Source of the DNA: Streptomyces lincolnensis
GTDB taxonomy: Bacteria; Actinomycetota; Actinomycetes; Streptomycetales; Streptomycetaceae
Direction of reading: 5' to 3'
Length of the DNA: 64,000 bases
Assembly: GCF_021173675.1 (NCBI RefSeq)
Contig: NZ_JAIHON010000005.1
Coordinates: 434,001-498,000 of the forward strand
Positions 15,941 to 24,332 of this stretch are shown piece after piece (positions within the stretch are counted from its first letter, which is position 1; each line of letters starts with the position of its first letter). A model generated the notes under the pieces. That model was given only the letters and a program-made list of their open reading frames with translations, was not told where the DNA came from and made no database searches. Made by a program: the position numbers and the translations under genes.

Positions 15941-16027
15941 ACCCCTATCAAGGGTGGCGAGAATCACGCTTCCACAGTCGCCCGGATTTCACCATGCGGA
16001 CGGCGGTCCGGGACCGAAACCCGTCCG

Positions 16028-17224
16028 TCACACGCCCAGCACCGACAGCCGTTCCTCCACCCGCTCGGGCGCGTACAGGTGCTCCACGACCATCGCCCCC
16101 GCCCCCACCAGCCCGGCCCGCTCCCCGAGCCGCGAGGTGACGACATCCAGGTGGGCGGTGGAGCGGGGCAGCGCCCGCTGGTAGAGCAGTTCCCGCACGC
16201 CCGTGAGGAAGGCGGTTCCGGCCAGATCTCCCGCGATCATCAGCACGCCCGGGTTCAGCAGGGTCACCACGGTCGCCAGCACGTCCCCCACCTGGCGCCC
16301 GGCCTCACGGGCCAGCGCGGCGGCCTCGGGATCGCCCGCCGCCAGCAGATCGCGCACGTCCGAGCCCGACGCCGCCGGCACCCCGGCCTCCGCCAGCCGC
16401 CGGGCCACGGCACCGCCGCTCGCGACGGCGGCCAGACAGCCGCGGGAACCGCACCGGCACAGCGCGTCCGCCCCGACCCGGATGTGACCGATGTCCCCGG
16501 CGCCGCCGTCGACGCCCCGGTAGACCGAGCCGTGCACCACCACGCCGGCACCGATACCCGTGGAGACCTTGACCAGCACGAACGCGGAGCAGCCGGGGTA
16601 GGTGGTGCGCTGTTCGCCGTACGCCATGAGGTTGGCGTCGTTGTCGACCAGGACCGGGACCGCCCCGGCTCCGGTGTGCTCGCTGAAGGCTCTGGCCAGG
16701 CGCGCTCTTATGTCGTAGCCGTCCCAGCCCGGCATGATCGGCGGCTGGACGACCCGGCCGGTCTCGGTGTCGACCGGGCCCGGGACCGCGAGCCCGATGC
16801 CGCAGACCTCCTCGGCACGGCGGCCCGCCTTCTCCAGCAGCTCGGCGAACCAGTGCCCCAGCTCACCGAGGACGACGTCCGGGCCGTCCTCGACGACCGC
16901 CGTGCCGCTGTGCTCGGCCAGGATCTCGCCGGTCAGCGACAGGACGGCCGCGCGGGCGTGCCGGGTGTCCAGGTCGGCGGCGAGGACGACGGCATGGGCG
17001 TCGTCGAATTCGAGGGTGATCGAGGGCCGGCCGCCCAACGGGGAGTCCACCGGGCCCCCGGCGCCCTCGCGCAGCCAGCCCGCGCGGAAGAGCCGGTCCA
17101 GGCGCTGGCCGACGGTGGCGCGGGAGAGCCCGGTCACCTGCTGGAGCGCTCCACGCGTGACCGCGCGTCCGCTTCGCACCAGTTCGAGCAGATCTCCGGC
17201 GCTCCCCTGACCTCGCCCAGCCAT
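16028..17224 (-). CDS. ROK-family transcriptional regulator
   Basis: A 398-residue ROK (repressor, ORF, kinase) protein. An N-terminal winged helix (about 15-60; TRGALQQVTGLSRATVGQRLDRL) precedes a sugar-kinase-like domain with GIGLAVPGPVD, DNDANLMAYGE, VSTGIGAGVV and the zinc motif CRCGSRGC. The ATG at 17224 is preferred over the GTG at 17230 because AAGGGGG lies at the right distance. It is divergent from the GH63 gene across an AT-richer intergenic region, so it probably represses or activates that glycosidase cluster in response to a sugar or glucosyl compound. Confidence 0.92.
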   Translation of the reverse strand: MAGRGQGSAGDLLELVRSGRAVTRGALQQVTGLSRATVGQRLDRLFRAGWLREGAGGPVDSPLGGRPSITLEFDDAHAVVLAADLDTRHARAAVLSLTGEILAEHSGTAVVEDGPDVVLGELGHWFAELLEKAGRRAEEVCGIGLAVPGPVDTETGRVVQPPIMPGWDGYDIRARLARAFSEHTGAGAVPVLVDNDANLMAYGEQRTTYPGCSAFVLVKVSTGIGAGVVVHGSVYRGVDGGAGDIGHIRVGADALCRCGSRGCLAAVASGGAVARRLAEAGVPAASGSDVRDLLAAGDPEAAALAREAGRQVGDVLATVVTLLNPGVLMIAGDLAGTAFLTGVRELLYQRALPRSTAHLDVVTSRLGERAGLVGAGAMVVEHLYAPERVEERLSVLGV

Positions 17225-17343
17225 GCGCACCCCCTTGTGTTTCTCAAGACTGCATTACATATTGAGTTTTGCGTGTTAAATAGACGTAACCCTACGGTAG
17301 CCAAGACCGAACCGATCGGCCGAACATCTTCGGGGAGCCCCGA

Positions 17344-18756
17344 GTGGATCGCACTGCCCAGCTGACCGCACCCGCTGTGCCGCACACCGTCGTATACGAA
17401 CCGGACACCGCGACACATCCGCTGCACGTCAGGGCCGCCCGGGTGCTGGCGGACAACTGGACGGGCGCGTCCACCGTTCCCTCGCACGGCCTGTACCCGC
17501 ACCAGTGGTCCTGGGACTCGGCGTTCATCGCGATCGGCCTCAGGCACCTGTCGCCGTTACGGGCCCAGACGGAGCTGGAGACCCTGCTGGACGCCCAGTG
17601 GGGCGACGGGCGGATCCCGCACATCGTCTTCAACCCCTCCGTACCGCTCGACGCGTACTTCCCGAGCCCCGACTTCTGGCGCTCCTCGACCGCGGGGCGC
17701 GCCGCGGGCGCCCCGCGCACCGTACAGACCTCCGGCATCGTGCAACCACCGGTGCACGCGCTGGCGGCCTGGCTGGTGCACCGCGCCGACCCCGGCCTGT
17801 CCCGGGCGCGCGGCTTCCTCACCCGGGTCTATCCCCGCCTGGCCGCCTGGCACCGCTATCTGCTGCACCGCCGCGACCTGGGCGGCGCCGGCCTCGCCTC
17901 CGTGGTGCACCCCTGGGAACAGGGTATGGACAACAGCCCCAGCTGGGACCTCCCGCTCTCCCGCGTCACCCCGGCCCCGGCCCGCTCCTTCCGCCGCGCC
18001 GACCTCGCCCACGGAGCCCCCGAGGACCGCCCGACCGACCTCGACTACGGCCGGTACGTACGCCTGGCGACGGACTACCGGGACGGCGAATACGCGGACG
18101 GCGACGGCGAGTTCGCGGTCGAGGACCCCGCCTTCAACGCCCTGCTGATCGCCTCCGAACACGCCCTGGCCCGCATCGCACGCGAACTGGGCGCCCCCGG
18201 CACGGCCCGCCACGCCCGCGCGGAACGCCTGACGACAGCCCTGGTGGAACGGCTCTGGGACCCCGCGGAGGGCATGTTCTTCTGCCGGGACGTACGCGAG
18301 GGCGGCCTGATCCCCGAGCGCGGGGTCTCCGGCCTGATCCCCCTCCTCCTGCCAGGCCTACCGCGCGAGACGACGGCCGCGCTGATCCGCACAACCACCG
18401 GCCCGCACTTCGGCCTCGGCTCCACCACCCGCCTCGTGCCCAGCTACGACCTGCTCGGCGAGGCCTTCGACCCGCACCGCTACTGGCGCGGCCCGGCGTG
18501 GTTCAACACCGCCTGGCTCATGGAGCGCGGACTGCGCACCCACGGCGAGCACGAGCGGGCCGACGCACTCCGCCGGGCCGTCCTCGCCACCGCCGACAGC
18601 TCCGACTTCGCGGAGTACGTCGACCCGTACACCGGCGAGGCCTGCGGCGCGACGGGCTTCAGCTGGACGGCGGCGCTCACGCTCGACCTGCTGCACGACG
18701 ATTCCATGCACAGCACCGGCCATGTCACGGACGTCAGGGGAGGGAACCGGGGATGA
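17344..18756 (+). CDS. GH63-type glucosylglycerate hydrolase-like enzyme
   Basis: A 470-residue cytoplasmic (alpha/alpha)6-barrel glycosidase. It closely recalls the mycobacterial glucosylglycerate hydrolase/MGH group: YPHQWSWDSAF (Asp58), AQWGDGRIPHIVF, GIVQPPVHAL, WEQGMDNSPSWD (Asp near 196) and YVDPYTGE near the C-terminus occur in the same order. Those enzymes release glucose from glucosylglycerate or mannosylglycerate, stress solutes that can be reused on recovery from nitrogen limitation. The GTG at 17344 follows GGGGAG by 6 nt. The gene ends in an ATGA overlap with the next glycosidase. Exact substrate is inferred. Confidence 0.8.
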   Translation: MDRTAQLTAPAVPHTVVYEPDTATHPLHVRAARVLADNWTGASTVPSHGLYPHQWSWDSAFIAIGLRHLSPLRAQTELETLLDAQWGDGRIPHIVFNPSVPLDAYFPSPDFWRSSTAGRAAGAPRTVQTSGIVQPPVHALAAWLVHRADPGLSRARGFLTRVYPRLAAWHRYLLHRRDLGGAGLASVVHPWEQGMDNSPSWDLPLSRVTPAPARSFRRADLAHGAPEDRPTDLDYGRYVRLATDYRDGEYADGDGEFAVEDPAFNALLIASEHALARIARELGAPGTARHARAERLTTALVERLWDPAEGMFFCRDVREGGLIPERGVSGLIPLLLPGLPRETTAALIRTTTGPHFGLGSTTRLVPSYDLLGEAFDPHRYWRGPAWFNTAWLMERGLRTHGEHERADALRRAVLATADSSDFAEYVDPYTGEACGATGFSWTAALTLDLLHDDSMHSTGHVTDVRGGNRG

Positions 18757-20690
18757 CACAGCGGCAGCATCTGCTCGTGCACGGCGGAACGTTCGCCGCC
18801 GTGGGCGACGGCGGAGACATCAGCGGCGTGCGGGGCGGCACTTCCCCGGACGGCTTGTTCGTGCGGGACGCCCGGCATCTGAGCCGTTGGCAACTGACGG
18901 TCGACGGCGCGGTGCCGGAGTCGCTCACGCCGGTCGCGGACGGGGACACGGCACGCTGTGTCCTCGTCCCGCGCGGCGGCCGCAACGAACCCCCCGCCCA
19001 CACCCTCTTCCGCGAACAGGCCGTCGGCGACGGCTCGTTCGTCGAGTCCCTGCGGGTCACCAGCAACCGCCCGGTACCGACGACGGTCCGCCTCGCCCTC
19101 ACCGTGGACGCGGACTTCACCGACCAGTTCGAACTGCGCTCCGACCACCGCACCTACGCCAAGATCGGCGTCACCCGCTCCCGCGAGGTCCTCGACGACG
19201 GCGTGGAGTTCACCTACCGCCGCGGCGAATGGCGTTCGTGTACGACGGTGAAGACCGAGCCCGCCCCGGACGGCGTCGAGGAGACCGGCACCGGCGCCCG
19301 CCGCCTGGTCTGGACGCTCGACCTCGACCCGCACGGCTCGGCGGAACTCCTGCTCCGCGTGATGGCCCGCCCCCACGGCGACAAACGAGCCCTCCGCGTC
19401 CCCCGCGACCCCGCCGCCGTCAACCGCCAACTCCTCTCCCTGGAGGGCGAGTTCGTGGAGGGCATCGCCTTCCCCACCGGCTGGCCCGAACTCGCCGCCG
19501 CCTGCGCCCGCGGCCTGGCCGACCTCGCCTCCCTCCAGGTCCCGGCAACGGGCCTGGACGGCGAGGAGTTGCGCGTCCCGGCCGCCGGAGCCCCCTGGTT
19601 CCTCACCCTGCTGGGCCGCGACGCCCTCCTCACCTCCCTCTTCGCCCTCCCCTACCGCCCCCAGCTGGCCGCAGCGACCCTCCCGGCACTCGCCGCGACC
19701 CAGGCCACCAACACCGACCCGGAGTCCGTCGCCCAGCCCGGCAAGATCGTGCACGAGGTCCGGCACGGCGAACTGGCCCACTTCGCCCAGGTCCCCTACG
19801 GCCGCTACTACGGCTCGGTCGACGCCACCCCCCTCTTCCTCGTCCTCCTGGGCGCCTACGTCGAACAGACCCGGGACCTCACCCTCGCCCGCCGCCTCGA
19901 ACCCCACGCCCGCGCCGCGATCGCCTGGATGCTCGACCACGGCGGCCTCACCTCTCGCGGCTACCTCGTCTACCGCGCCGACCAGGGCGGCCTGGCCAAC
20001 CAGAACTGGAAGGACTCCCCCGGCGCGATCTGCTCCGCCGACGGCACCCGGGCGAGCGGCCCGGTGATGGCCGCGGGCGCCCAGGGCTACGCCTACGACG
20101 CCCTGCGCCGCACCGCCTGGATCGCCCGCACCGTCTGGGAGGACGAGACCTACGCGGCCCTCCTGGAACAGGCCGCCGCCGACCTGCGCGACCGCTTCCA
20201 ACGGGACTTCTGGATGCGGGACCGCGCCTTCCCCGCCCTCGCGCTCGACGGCGAGGGCCACCAGGTCGACGCCCTGGCCTCCGACGCGGGCCACCTCCTC
20301 TGGTCCGGCCTGCTCGACAAGGAGTACGGCGAACTCGTGGGCCGCCGCCTACTGGAACCCGACTTCTTCTCCGGCTGGGGCGTCCGCACCCTGGCCTCCG
20401 GCCAGTCGGCCTACCACCCCCTCTCCTACCACCGCGGCTCCGTCTGGCCCCACGACAACGCCCTGATCACCCTGGGCCTGGCCCGCTACGGCCTGCACGA
20501 CGAGGCCCGCACGGTGGCCCACGCCCTGGTCGACGCGGCGACGGCGACGGGCCACCGACTCCCGGAGGTCCTGGCCGGCTACGGCAGGGAGACCCACGGC
20601 GAACCGGTGCCGTACCCGCACGCCTGCGTGCGGGAGTCCCGGTCGGCGGCGGCACCGCTCGCTCTGCTGACGGCGGTCGGGGGCGCGTAG
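18753..20690 (+). CDS. Glycogen-debranching-enzyme-like glycosidase (GDE N-terminal bis domain + amylo-alpha-1,6-glucosidase-type barrel)
   Basis: A 645-residue protein starting at the ATG within the preceding stop. The N-terminal part (about 1-210; GTSPDGLFVRDARHLSRW) matches the GDE N-terminal bis-type beta domain. The rest resembles the amylo-alpha-1,6-glucosidase/GH-L barrel: APWFLTLLGRDALLTSLF, KIVHEVRHGELAHF, YGSVDATPLFLVLL, WKDSPGAICSADG and HRGSVWPHDNALI. Such stand-alone proteins are often annotated amylo-alpha-1,6-glucosidase without proof. Translational coupling to the GH63 enzyme suggests the two act on linked steps of one glucoside pathway under the divergent ROK regulator. Confidence 0.85.
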   Translation: MTQRQHLLVHGGTFAAVGDGGDISGVRGGTSPDGLFVRDARHLSRWQLTVDGAVPESLTPVADGDTARCVLVPRGGRNEPPAHTLFREQAVGDGSFVESLRVTSNRPVPTTVRLALTVDADFTDQFELRSDHRTYAKIGVTRSREVLDDGVEFTYRRGEWRSCTTVKTEPAPDGVEETGTGARRLVWTLDLDPHGSAELLLRVMARPHGDKRALRVPRDPAAVNRQLLSLEGEFVEGIAFPTGWPELAAACARGLADLASLQVPATGLDGEELRVPAAGAPWFLTLLGRDALLTSLFALPYRPQLAAATLPALAATQATNTDPESVAQPGKIVHEVRHGELAHFAQVPYGRYYGSVDATPLFLVLLGAYVEQTRDLTLARRLEPHARAAIAWMLDHGGLTSRGYLVYRADQGGLANQNWKDSPGAICSADGTRASGPVMAAGAQGYAYDALRRTAWIARTVWEDETYAALLEQAAADLRDRFQRDFWMRDRAFPALALDGEGHQVDALASDAGHLLWSGLLDKEYGELVGRRLLEPDFFSGWGVRTLASGQSAYHPLSYHRGSVWPHDNALITLGLARYGLHDEARTVAHALVDAATATGHRLPEVLAGYGRETHGEPVPYPHACVRESRSAAAPLALLTAVGGA

Positions 20691-20842
20691 CGGCCCGGGG
20701 GACCGTTGGTCAGCCGTTTGCCCGGTGTTTGCCCAGTTCTGTGAACGGGGGCCGGGAGCGCGCCGTACGGGAATGTGGCGGGTCGCCGGCCTCCTCGCGT
20801 GGCCCGCCCTCTCCTCACGGGCTCGCGCGGAAGGACCTTCGG

Positions 20843-22597
20843 GTGACCGGGACCATCACAGAGAACTCGGCGACCGAGCCCGAGACCGGGACGACCACCG
20901 ACGACAGACCGACGGCCAAGCTCCCCCTCCGCTCCCGGCCGGCCCGCTGGCGGACCGCCCACCCCACCGCCGTACGCACCTTCCACCTGGCGACGACGAT
21001 CCTCGCGGCCGTACTCGTCCTGGGCGCACTGCTCTTCCCCAACCGCCTGATGGCACTCCAGCCCAACCGCTTCACACGGATCCCGGTGGAGGCGATCATC
21101 GGAGCGGCGGTGGCACTCGTGCTCCCCCGCAGACCACGCCTCGTCATCGCCGTGCTCTCCGGGATCGGACTCGGCGTGATGACCATCCTGAACATGCTCG
21201 ACATGGGATTCCTGGAGTACCTGGGCCGGGGCTTCAACCTGATCCTGGACTGGGAGTTGCTGGACGACGCGCAGGCCTACGTCGAGGACTCCATGGGCAA
21301 GGGCGTGGCGGTCGGAGCCACGATCGGGGCGGCGGCAGCCGTTCTCCTCCTCCTACTGGTCATGGCACTGGCGATGGTCAGGCTGAGCAACCTGCTCGCG
21401 GACCACCGGCAGACCGCCACCAGAGGCACCCTCATCGCCGCCACCGTGTGGGTCGCGTGCTCGGCACTGGGCGTCCAGGTCTCGGGCATGCCGGTCGCCT
21501 CCGAACGCACCGCGGGCGCCGCCAAGGTCCAGACCCGGCGGGTGCTGGACACCCTGCGGGACGAGGCGGAGTTCCGGAAGGTGGCCAAGGTCGACACCTT
21601 CGGCGCCACACCGCCCGCCCAACTCCTCCCGGACCTGCGCGGCAAGGACGTGATCTTCACCTTCATCGAGAGCTACGGCCGCAGCGCGATCGAGGATCCC
21701 GCCATCGCCCCCGGCGTCGACAAGACCCTCACCACCAGCACCGAAGCCCTCGCGAAAGCCGGCTTCCACGCCAAGAGCGGCTGGCTGACCTCGGCGACGT
21801 ACGGCGGCAGCAGCTGGCTGGGCCACTCCACCACGATGTCCGGCCTGTGGATCGACAACCAGCAGCGCTACCGCACCGTCATGGCCAGCGACCGTCTCAG
21901 CCTCACCAAGGCGTTCCAGAAGACCGGCGCGTGGGACACCGTCGGTGTCATGCCCGGGGTCCAGAAGGGGTGGCCCGAGCAGGAGTACTACGGCCTCGAC
22001 AAGGTCTACAACGCCTTCCAACTCGGCTATCAGGGGCCGAAGTTCAGCTGGTCCACGATGCCCGACCAGTACGCCCTCGAAGCGTTCCAGCGCCAGGTCC
22101 ACGGCAAGAAGCGCGACAAGCCCCTGATGTCGGAGATCATCCTCACCTCCAGCCACCAGCCCTGGGCGCCCATCCCCACGATGGTCGGCTGGGACGACCT
22201 GGGCGACGGCTCCGTCTTCGGCCCCATCCACAAGGCCGCCCTCGACCCCTCCGACGTCATCACCGACTCCGGTCGCTCCAAGCGCGAGTACGGCAAGTCC
22301 GTCCAGTACTCCGTCACCAGCCTCACCCAGTGGCTGGAGCGCTACGGTACCGACGACACCGTGCTCGTCTTCCTCGGGGATCATCAGCCCATCGCCCGTG
22401 TCAGTGGCACCGGTGCCAGTCGTGACGTGCCGGTCTCCCTCGTCGCCAAGGATCCTGCGGTCCTTGACAAGATCGCCTCCTGGAACTGGACGGACGGTCT
22501 CAAGCCGGCGTCGGACGCCCCCGTCTGGAAAATGAGCGCCTTCCGCGACCGCTTCCTCACGGCCTACGGCTCAACACCCCGCCCCTCCGGGGACTGA
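20843..22597 (+). CDS. Membrane-anchored sulfatase-fold protein (LtaS-like/phosphoglycerol-transferase-type)
   Basis: A 584-residue protein starting at GTG 7 nt after GGAAGGA. About five membrane segments lie within residues 45-215, followed by an extracytoplasmic alkaline-phosphatase/sulfatase-superfamily domain. Motifs seen are VIFTFIESYGRSAI, TYGGSSWLGHSTTMSG, EIILTSSHQPWAP and VLVFLGDHQPIARV, the last giving the C-terminal metal-binding Asp-His. The architecture matches LTA synthases and related phosphoglycerol transferases, but Streptomyces cell-wall polymers differ, so the substrate is unknown. A 152-nt gap without a hairpin separates it from the debranching enzyme. Confidence 0.82.
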   Translation: MTGTITENSATEPETGTTTDDRPTAKLPLRSRPARWRTAHPTAVRTFHLATTILAAVLVLGALLFPNRLMALQPNRFTRIPVEAIIGAAVALVLPRRPRLVIAVLSGIGLGVMTILNMLDMGFLEYLGRGFNLILDWELLDDAQAYVEDSMGKGVAVGATIGAAAAVLLLLLVMALAMVRLSNLLADHRQTATRGTLIAATVWVACSALGVQVSGMPVASERTAGAAKVQTRRVLDTLRDEAEFRKVAKVDTFGATPPAQLLPDLRGKDVIFTFIESYGRSAIEDPAIAPGVDKTLTTSTEALAKAGFHAKSGWLTSATYGGSSWLGHSTTMSGLWIDNQQRYRTVMASDRLSLTKAFQKTGAWDTVGVMPGVQKGWPEQEYYGLDKVYNAFQLGYQGPKFSWSTMPDQYALEAFQRQVHGKKRDKPLMSEIILTSSHQPWAPIPTMVGWDDLGDGSVFGPIHKAALDPSDVITDSGRSKREYGKSVQYSVTSLTQWLERYGTDDTVLVFLGDHQPIARVSGTGASRDVPVSLVAKDPAVLDKIASWNWTDGLKPASDAPVWKMSAFRDRFLTAYGSTPRPSGD

Positions 22598-22717
22598 CCC
22601 AGATGTTTCTCGCCCCCGCCGCCCCTACCCGTCCCATCCCCCAGGGGCTCCGCCCCTTCGACCCCGGCGGGTCAGGGGGTGCCACGGACCGTTGTGGGCC
22701 GGGTGCGGGTGGGTGGG

Positions 22718-22745
22718 GGCTGGTCGCGCAGTTCCCCGCGCCCCT
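22718..22745. repeat. 28-bp intergenic repeat, copy 1
   Basis: It begins GGCTGGTCGCGC, continues AGTT and ends CCCCGCGCCCCT. It is identical to copy 2 at 22792. From memory this element is very abundant between Streptomyces genes. It lies between convergent genes. Confidence 0.85.
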
Positions 22746-22791
22746 CAGGTGGGTGCCAGGGAAGGTCGTAGGGCGGCTGCGGGTGCGATGT

Positions 22792-22819
22792 GGCTGGTCG
22801 CGCAGTTCCCCGCGCCCCT
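22792..22819. repeat. 28-bp intergenic repeat, copy 2
   Basis: Base-for-base identical to the element at 22718-22745, in the same orientation 74 bp downstream. The flank GCGGGTG also recurs before both copies. Confidence 0.85.
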
Positions 22820-23075
22820 AAAAGAAGGCACCTGCAGTCGCCCTGGGACATCAAGCACCGTCGGCCGTTGGCGTCGTAGCCGCCCACGGCGGCGAGGGGA
22901 CGGGGCGGGGGGTGTCCGCCCGCAGCGGCCGGCGTCCGACACGCAGGACCTCTTGCCGGAACAGTTCCGCCGGACCGAGGACGGAGACCCCCCGACCCGG
23001 CCCCGACCCACCCACCGGACAGGAGGCGCTACATCCGCCCCCACCGGACCCGCACAGCGCGCCGCAGGCATCGCA

Positions 23076-24242
23076 TCAGCCTCCGGAGGTGTCCAGCTCC
23101 GCGTCCTCGCTGATGCCGGCGCAGTCGTACGGGTCCTTGAGCCAACCGTCGGGCAGGACGACGCGGTTGTTGCCGGAGGTGCGGCCGCGGGGCCCGTCGG
23201 CGCCGGTGGGCCAGGGCTGGTCGAGGTCCAACTCGTCGAGGCCGGAGCGGAGTTCGGACAGGGAGGACGTGATGGCGAGCCGCTTGCGCATCTCGCTGCC
23301 GACGGCGAAGCCCTTCAGATACCAGGCCACGTGCTTACGGAAGTCGATGACCCCCCGAGCCTCGTCCCCGATCCACTCACCGAGCAGCGTGGCATGCCGC
23401 ACCATGACATCGGCCACCTCCCGGAGGGACGGCCGTGCCACATCGTCCACCCGCCCCTCGAACGCCGCCACGAGGTCCGCGAACAGCCACGGCCGCCCGA
23501 GACAGCCACGCCCCACGACCACCCCGTCACACCCCGTGGCCCGCACCATCCGCAGCGCATCCTCCGCCGACCAGATGTCCCCGTTCCCCAGCACGGGAAT
23601 CTCCGGCACATGCTCCTTGAGCCGAGCGATCGCGTCCCAGTCCGCCGTACCGCCGTAGTGCTGAGCGGCGGTACGCCCGTGCAACGCGATCGCGGTCACG
23701 CCCTCCTCCACGGCGATCCGCCCGGCGTCGAGATACGTCATGTGGTCGTCGTCGATGCCCTTGCGCATCTTCATCGTGACGGGAAGATCCCCGGCCCCGG
23801 CAACCGCCTCGCGCAGGATCCCCCGCAGCAGATGCCGCTTGTACGGCAGCGCCGACCCACCCCCCTTGCGCGTCACCTTCGGCACGGGGCACCCGAAGTT
23901 CAGATCGATGTGATCGGCCAACCCCTCCTCCGCGATCATGCGGACGGCCTTGCCGACGGTCGCGGGATCGACGCCGTACAACTGCACGGACCGCGGCTTC
24001 TCGCTCGCGTCGAAGTGGATCAGCTGCATGGTCTTCTCGTTGCGCTCGACCAACGCCCGGGTGGTGATCATCTCGCTGACGAACAGCCCTTTGCCCCCAC
24101 TGGCTCCATCCTTTGATTCGCCTCCGGCGAAGGAACGGCACAACGTGCGGAAGGGCGCGTTGGTGATCCCGGCCATGGGAGCGAGAACGACAGGCGGCTG
24201 GACGACGTGCGGACCGATATGCAGCGGCGTGGACGTGGACAT
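23076..24242 (-). CDS. dusB: tRNA-dihydrouridine synthase
   Basis: A 388-residue FMN-dependent enzyme that reduces uridines in the tRNA D-loop. PPVVLAPMAGITNAPFR opens the TIM barrel, the catalytic Cys118 lies in NFGCPVPK, and VTMKMRKG, ALHGRTAAQHY, LGNGDIWS and VVVGRGCLGRPW complete the Dus signature. The family is closest to DusB. The ATG at 24242 is chosen because the protein begins with the expected short leader there; its GGAGGG is unusually close to the start codon. It is divergent from the efflux gene, 90 nt away. Confidence 0.93.
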   Translation of the reverse strand: MSTSTPLHIGPHVVQPPVVLAPMAGITNAPFRTLCRSFAGGESKDGASGGKGLFVSEMITTRALVERNEKTMQLIHFDASEKPRSVQLYGVDPATVGKAVRMIAEEGLADHIDLNFGCPVPKVTRKGGGSALPYKRHLLRGILREAVAGAGDLPVTMKMRKGIDDDHMTYLDAGRIAVEEGVTAIALHGRTAAQHYGGTADWDAIARLKEHVPEIPVLGNGDIWSAEDALRMVRATGCDGVVVGRGCLGRPWLFADLVAAFEGRVDDVARPSLREVADVMVRHATLLGEWIGDEARGVIDFRKHVAWYLKGFAVGSEMRKRLAITSSLSELRSGLDELDLDQPWPTGADGPRGRTSGNNRVVLPDGWLKDPYDCAGISEDAELDTSGG

Positions 24243-24295
24243 CCCTCCATTGTGCCGTGCGACGCAGCATGCAATGCCTTGGCAAAAATGATTAG

Positions 24296-24325
24296 TTAGA
24301 CGCACTATCGAAATCGGCGTACCCT
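24296..24325 (+). promoter_or_regulatory. Promoter of the MFS exporter gene, probably leaderless
   Basis: TTAGAC (24296-24301), 18 nt, then TACCCT (24320-24325), with the ATG 7 nt further on at 24333 and no ribosome binding site. The spacing implies transcription starts at or next to the start codon. Confidence 0.5.
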
Positions 24326-24332
24326 GGACCGC

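Larger units (their letters stand above)
15622..16027. other. 406-bp intergenic regulatory region between ppdK and the ROK gene
   Basis: No gene is supported here. The stretch is less GC-rich than its surroundings and holds the ppdK leader, two near-identical CGCTCA-N2-TGAGCG inverted repeats and a strong GGGGTGGCAC stem-loop between them. Both flanking genes are on the minus strand, so the region contains the ROK gene's 3' end and the ppdK promoter. Confidence 0.7.
22598..23075. other. 478-bp convergent intergenic region with repeats and no supported gene
   Basis: This lies between the ends of the sulfatase-fold gene and the dihydrouridine synthase gene. It contains two exact copies of a 28-bp Streptomyces-type intergenic repeat (22718-22745, 22792-22819) and low-complexity GC-rich sequence. 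Open frames crossing it are long only because of base composition. Confidence 0.7.

Noticed and set aside
17241..17268. Inverted repeat CTCAA-N14-TTGAG between the ROK and GH63 genes
   Set aside because: Only five paired bases in an AT-richer stretch; could occur by chance, although the position suits a ROK operator.
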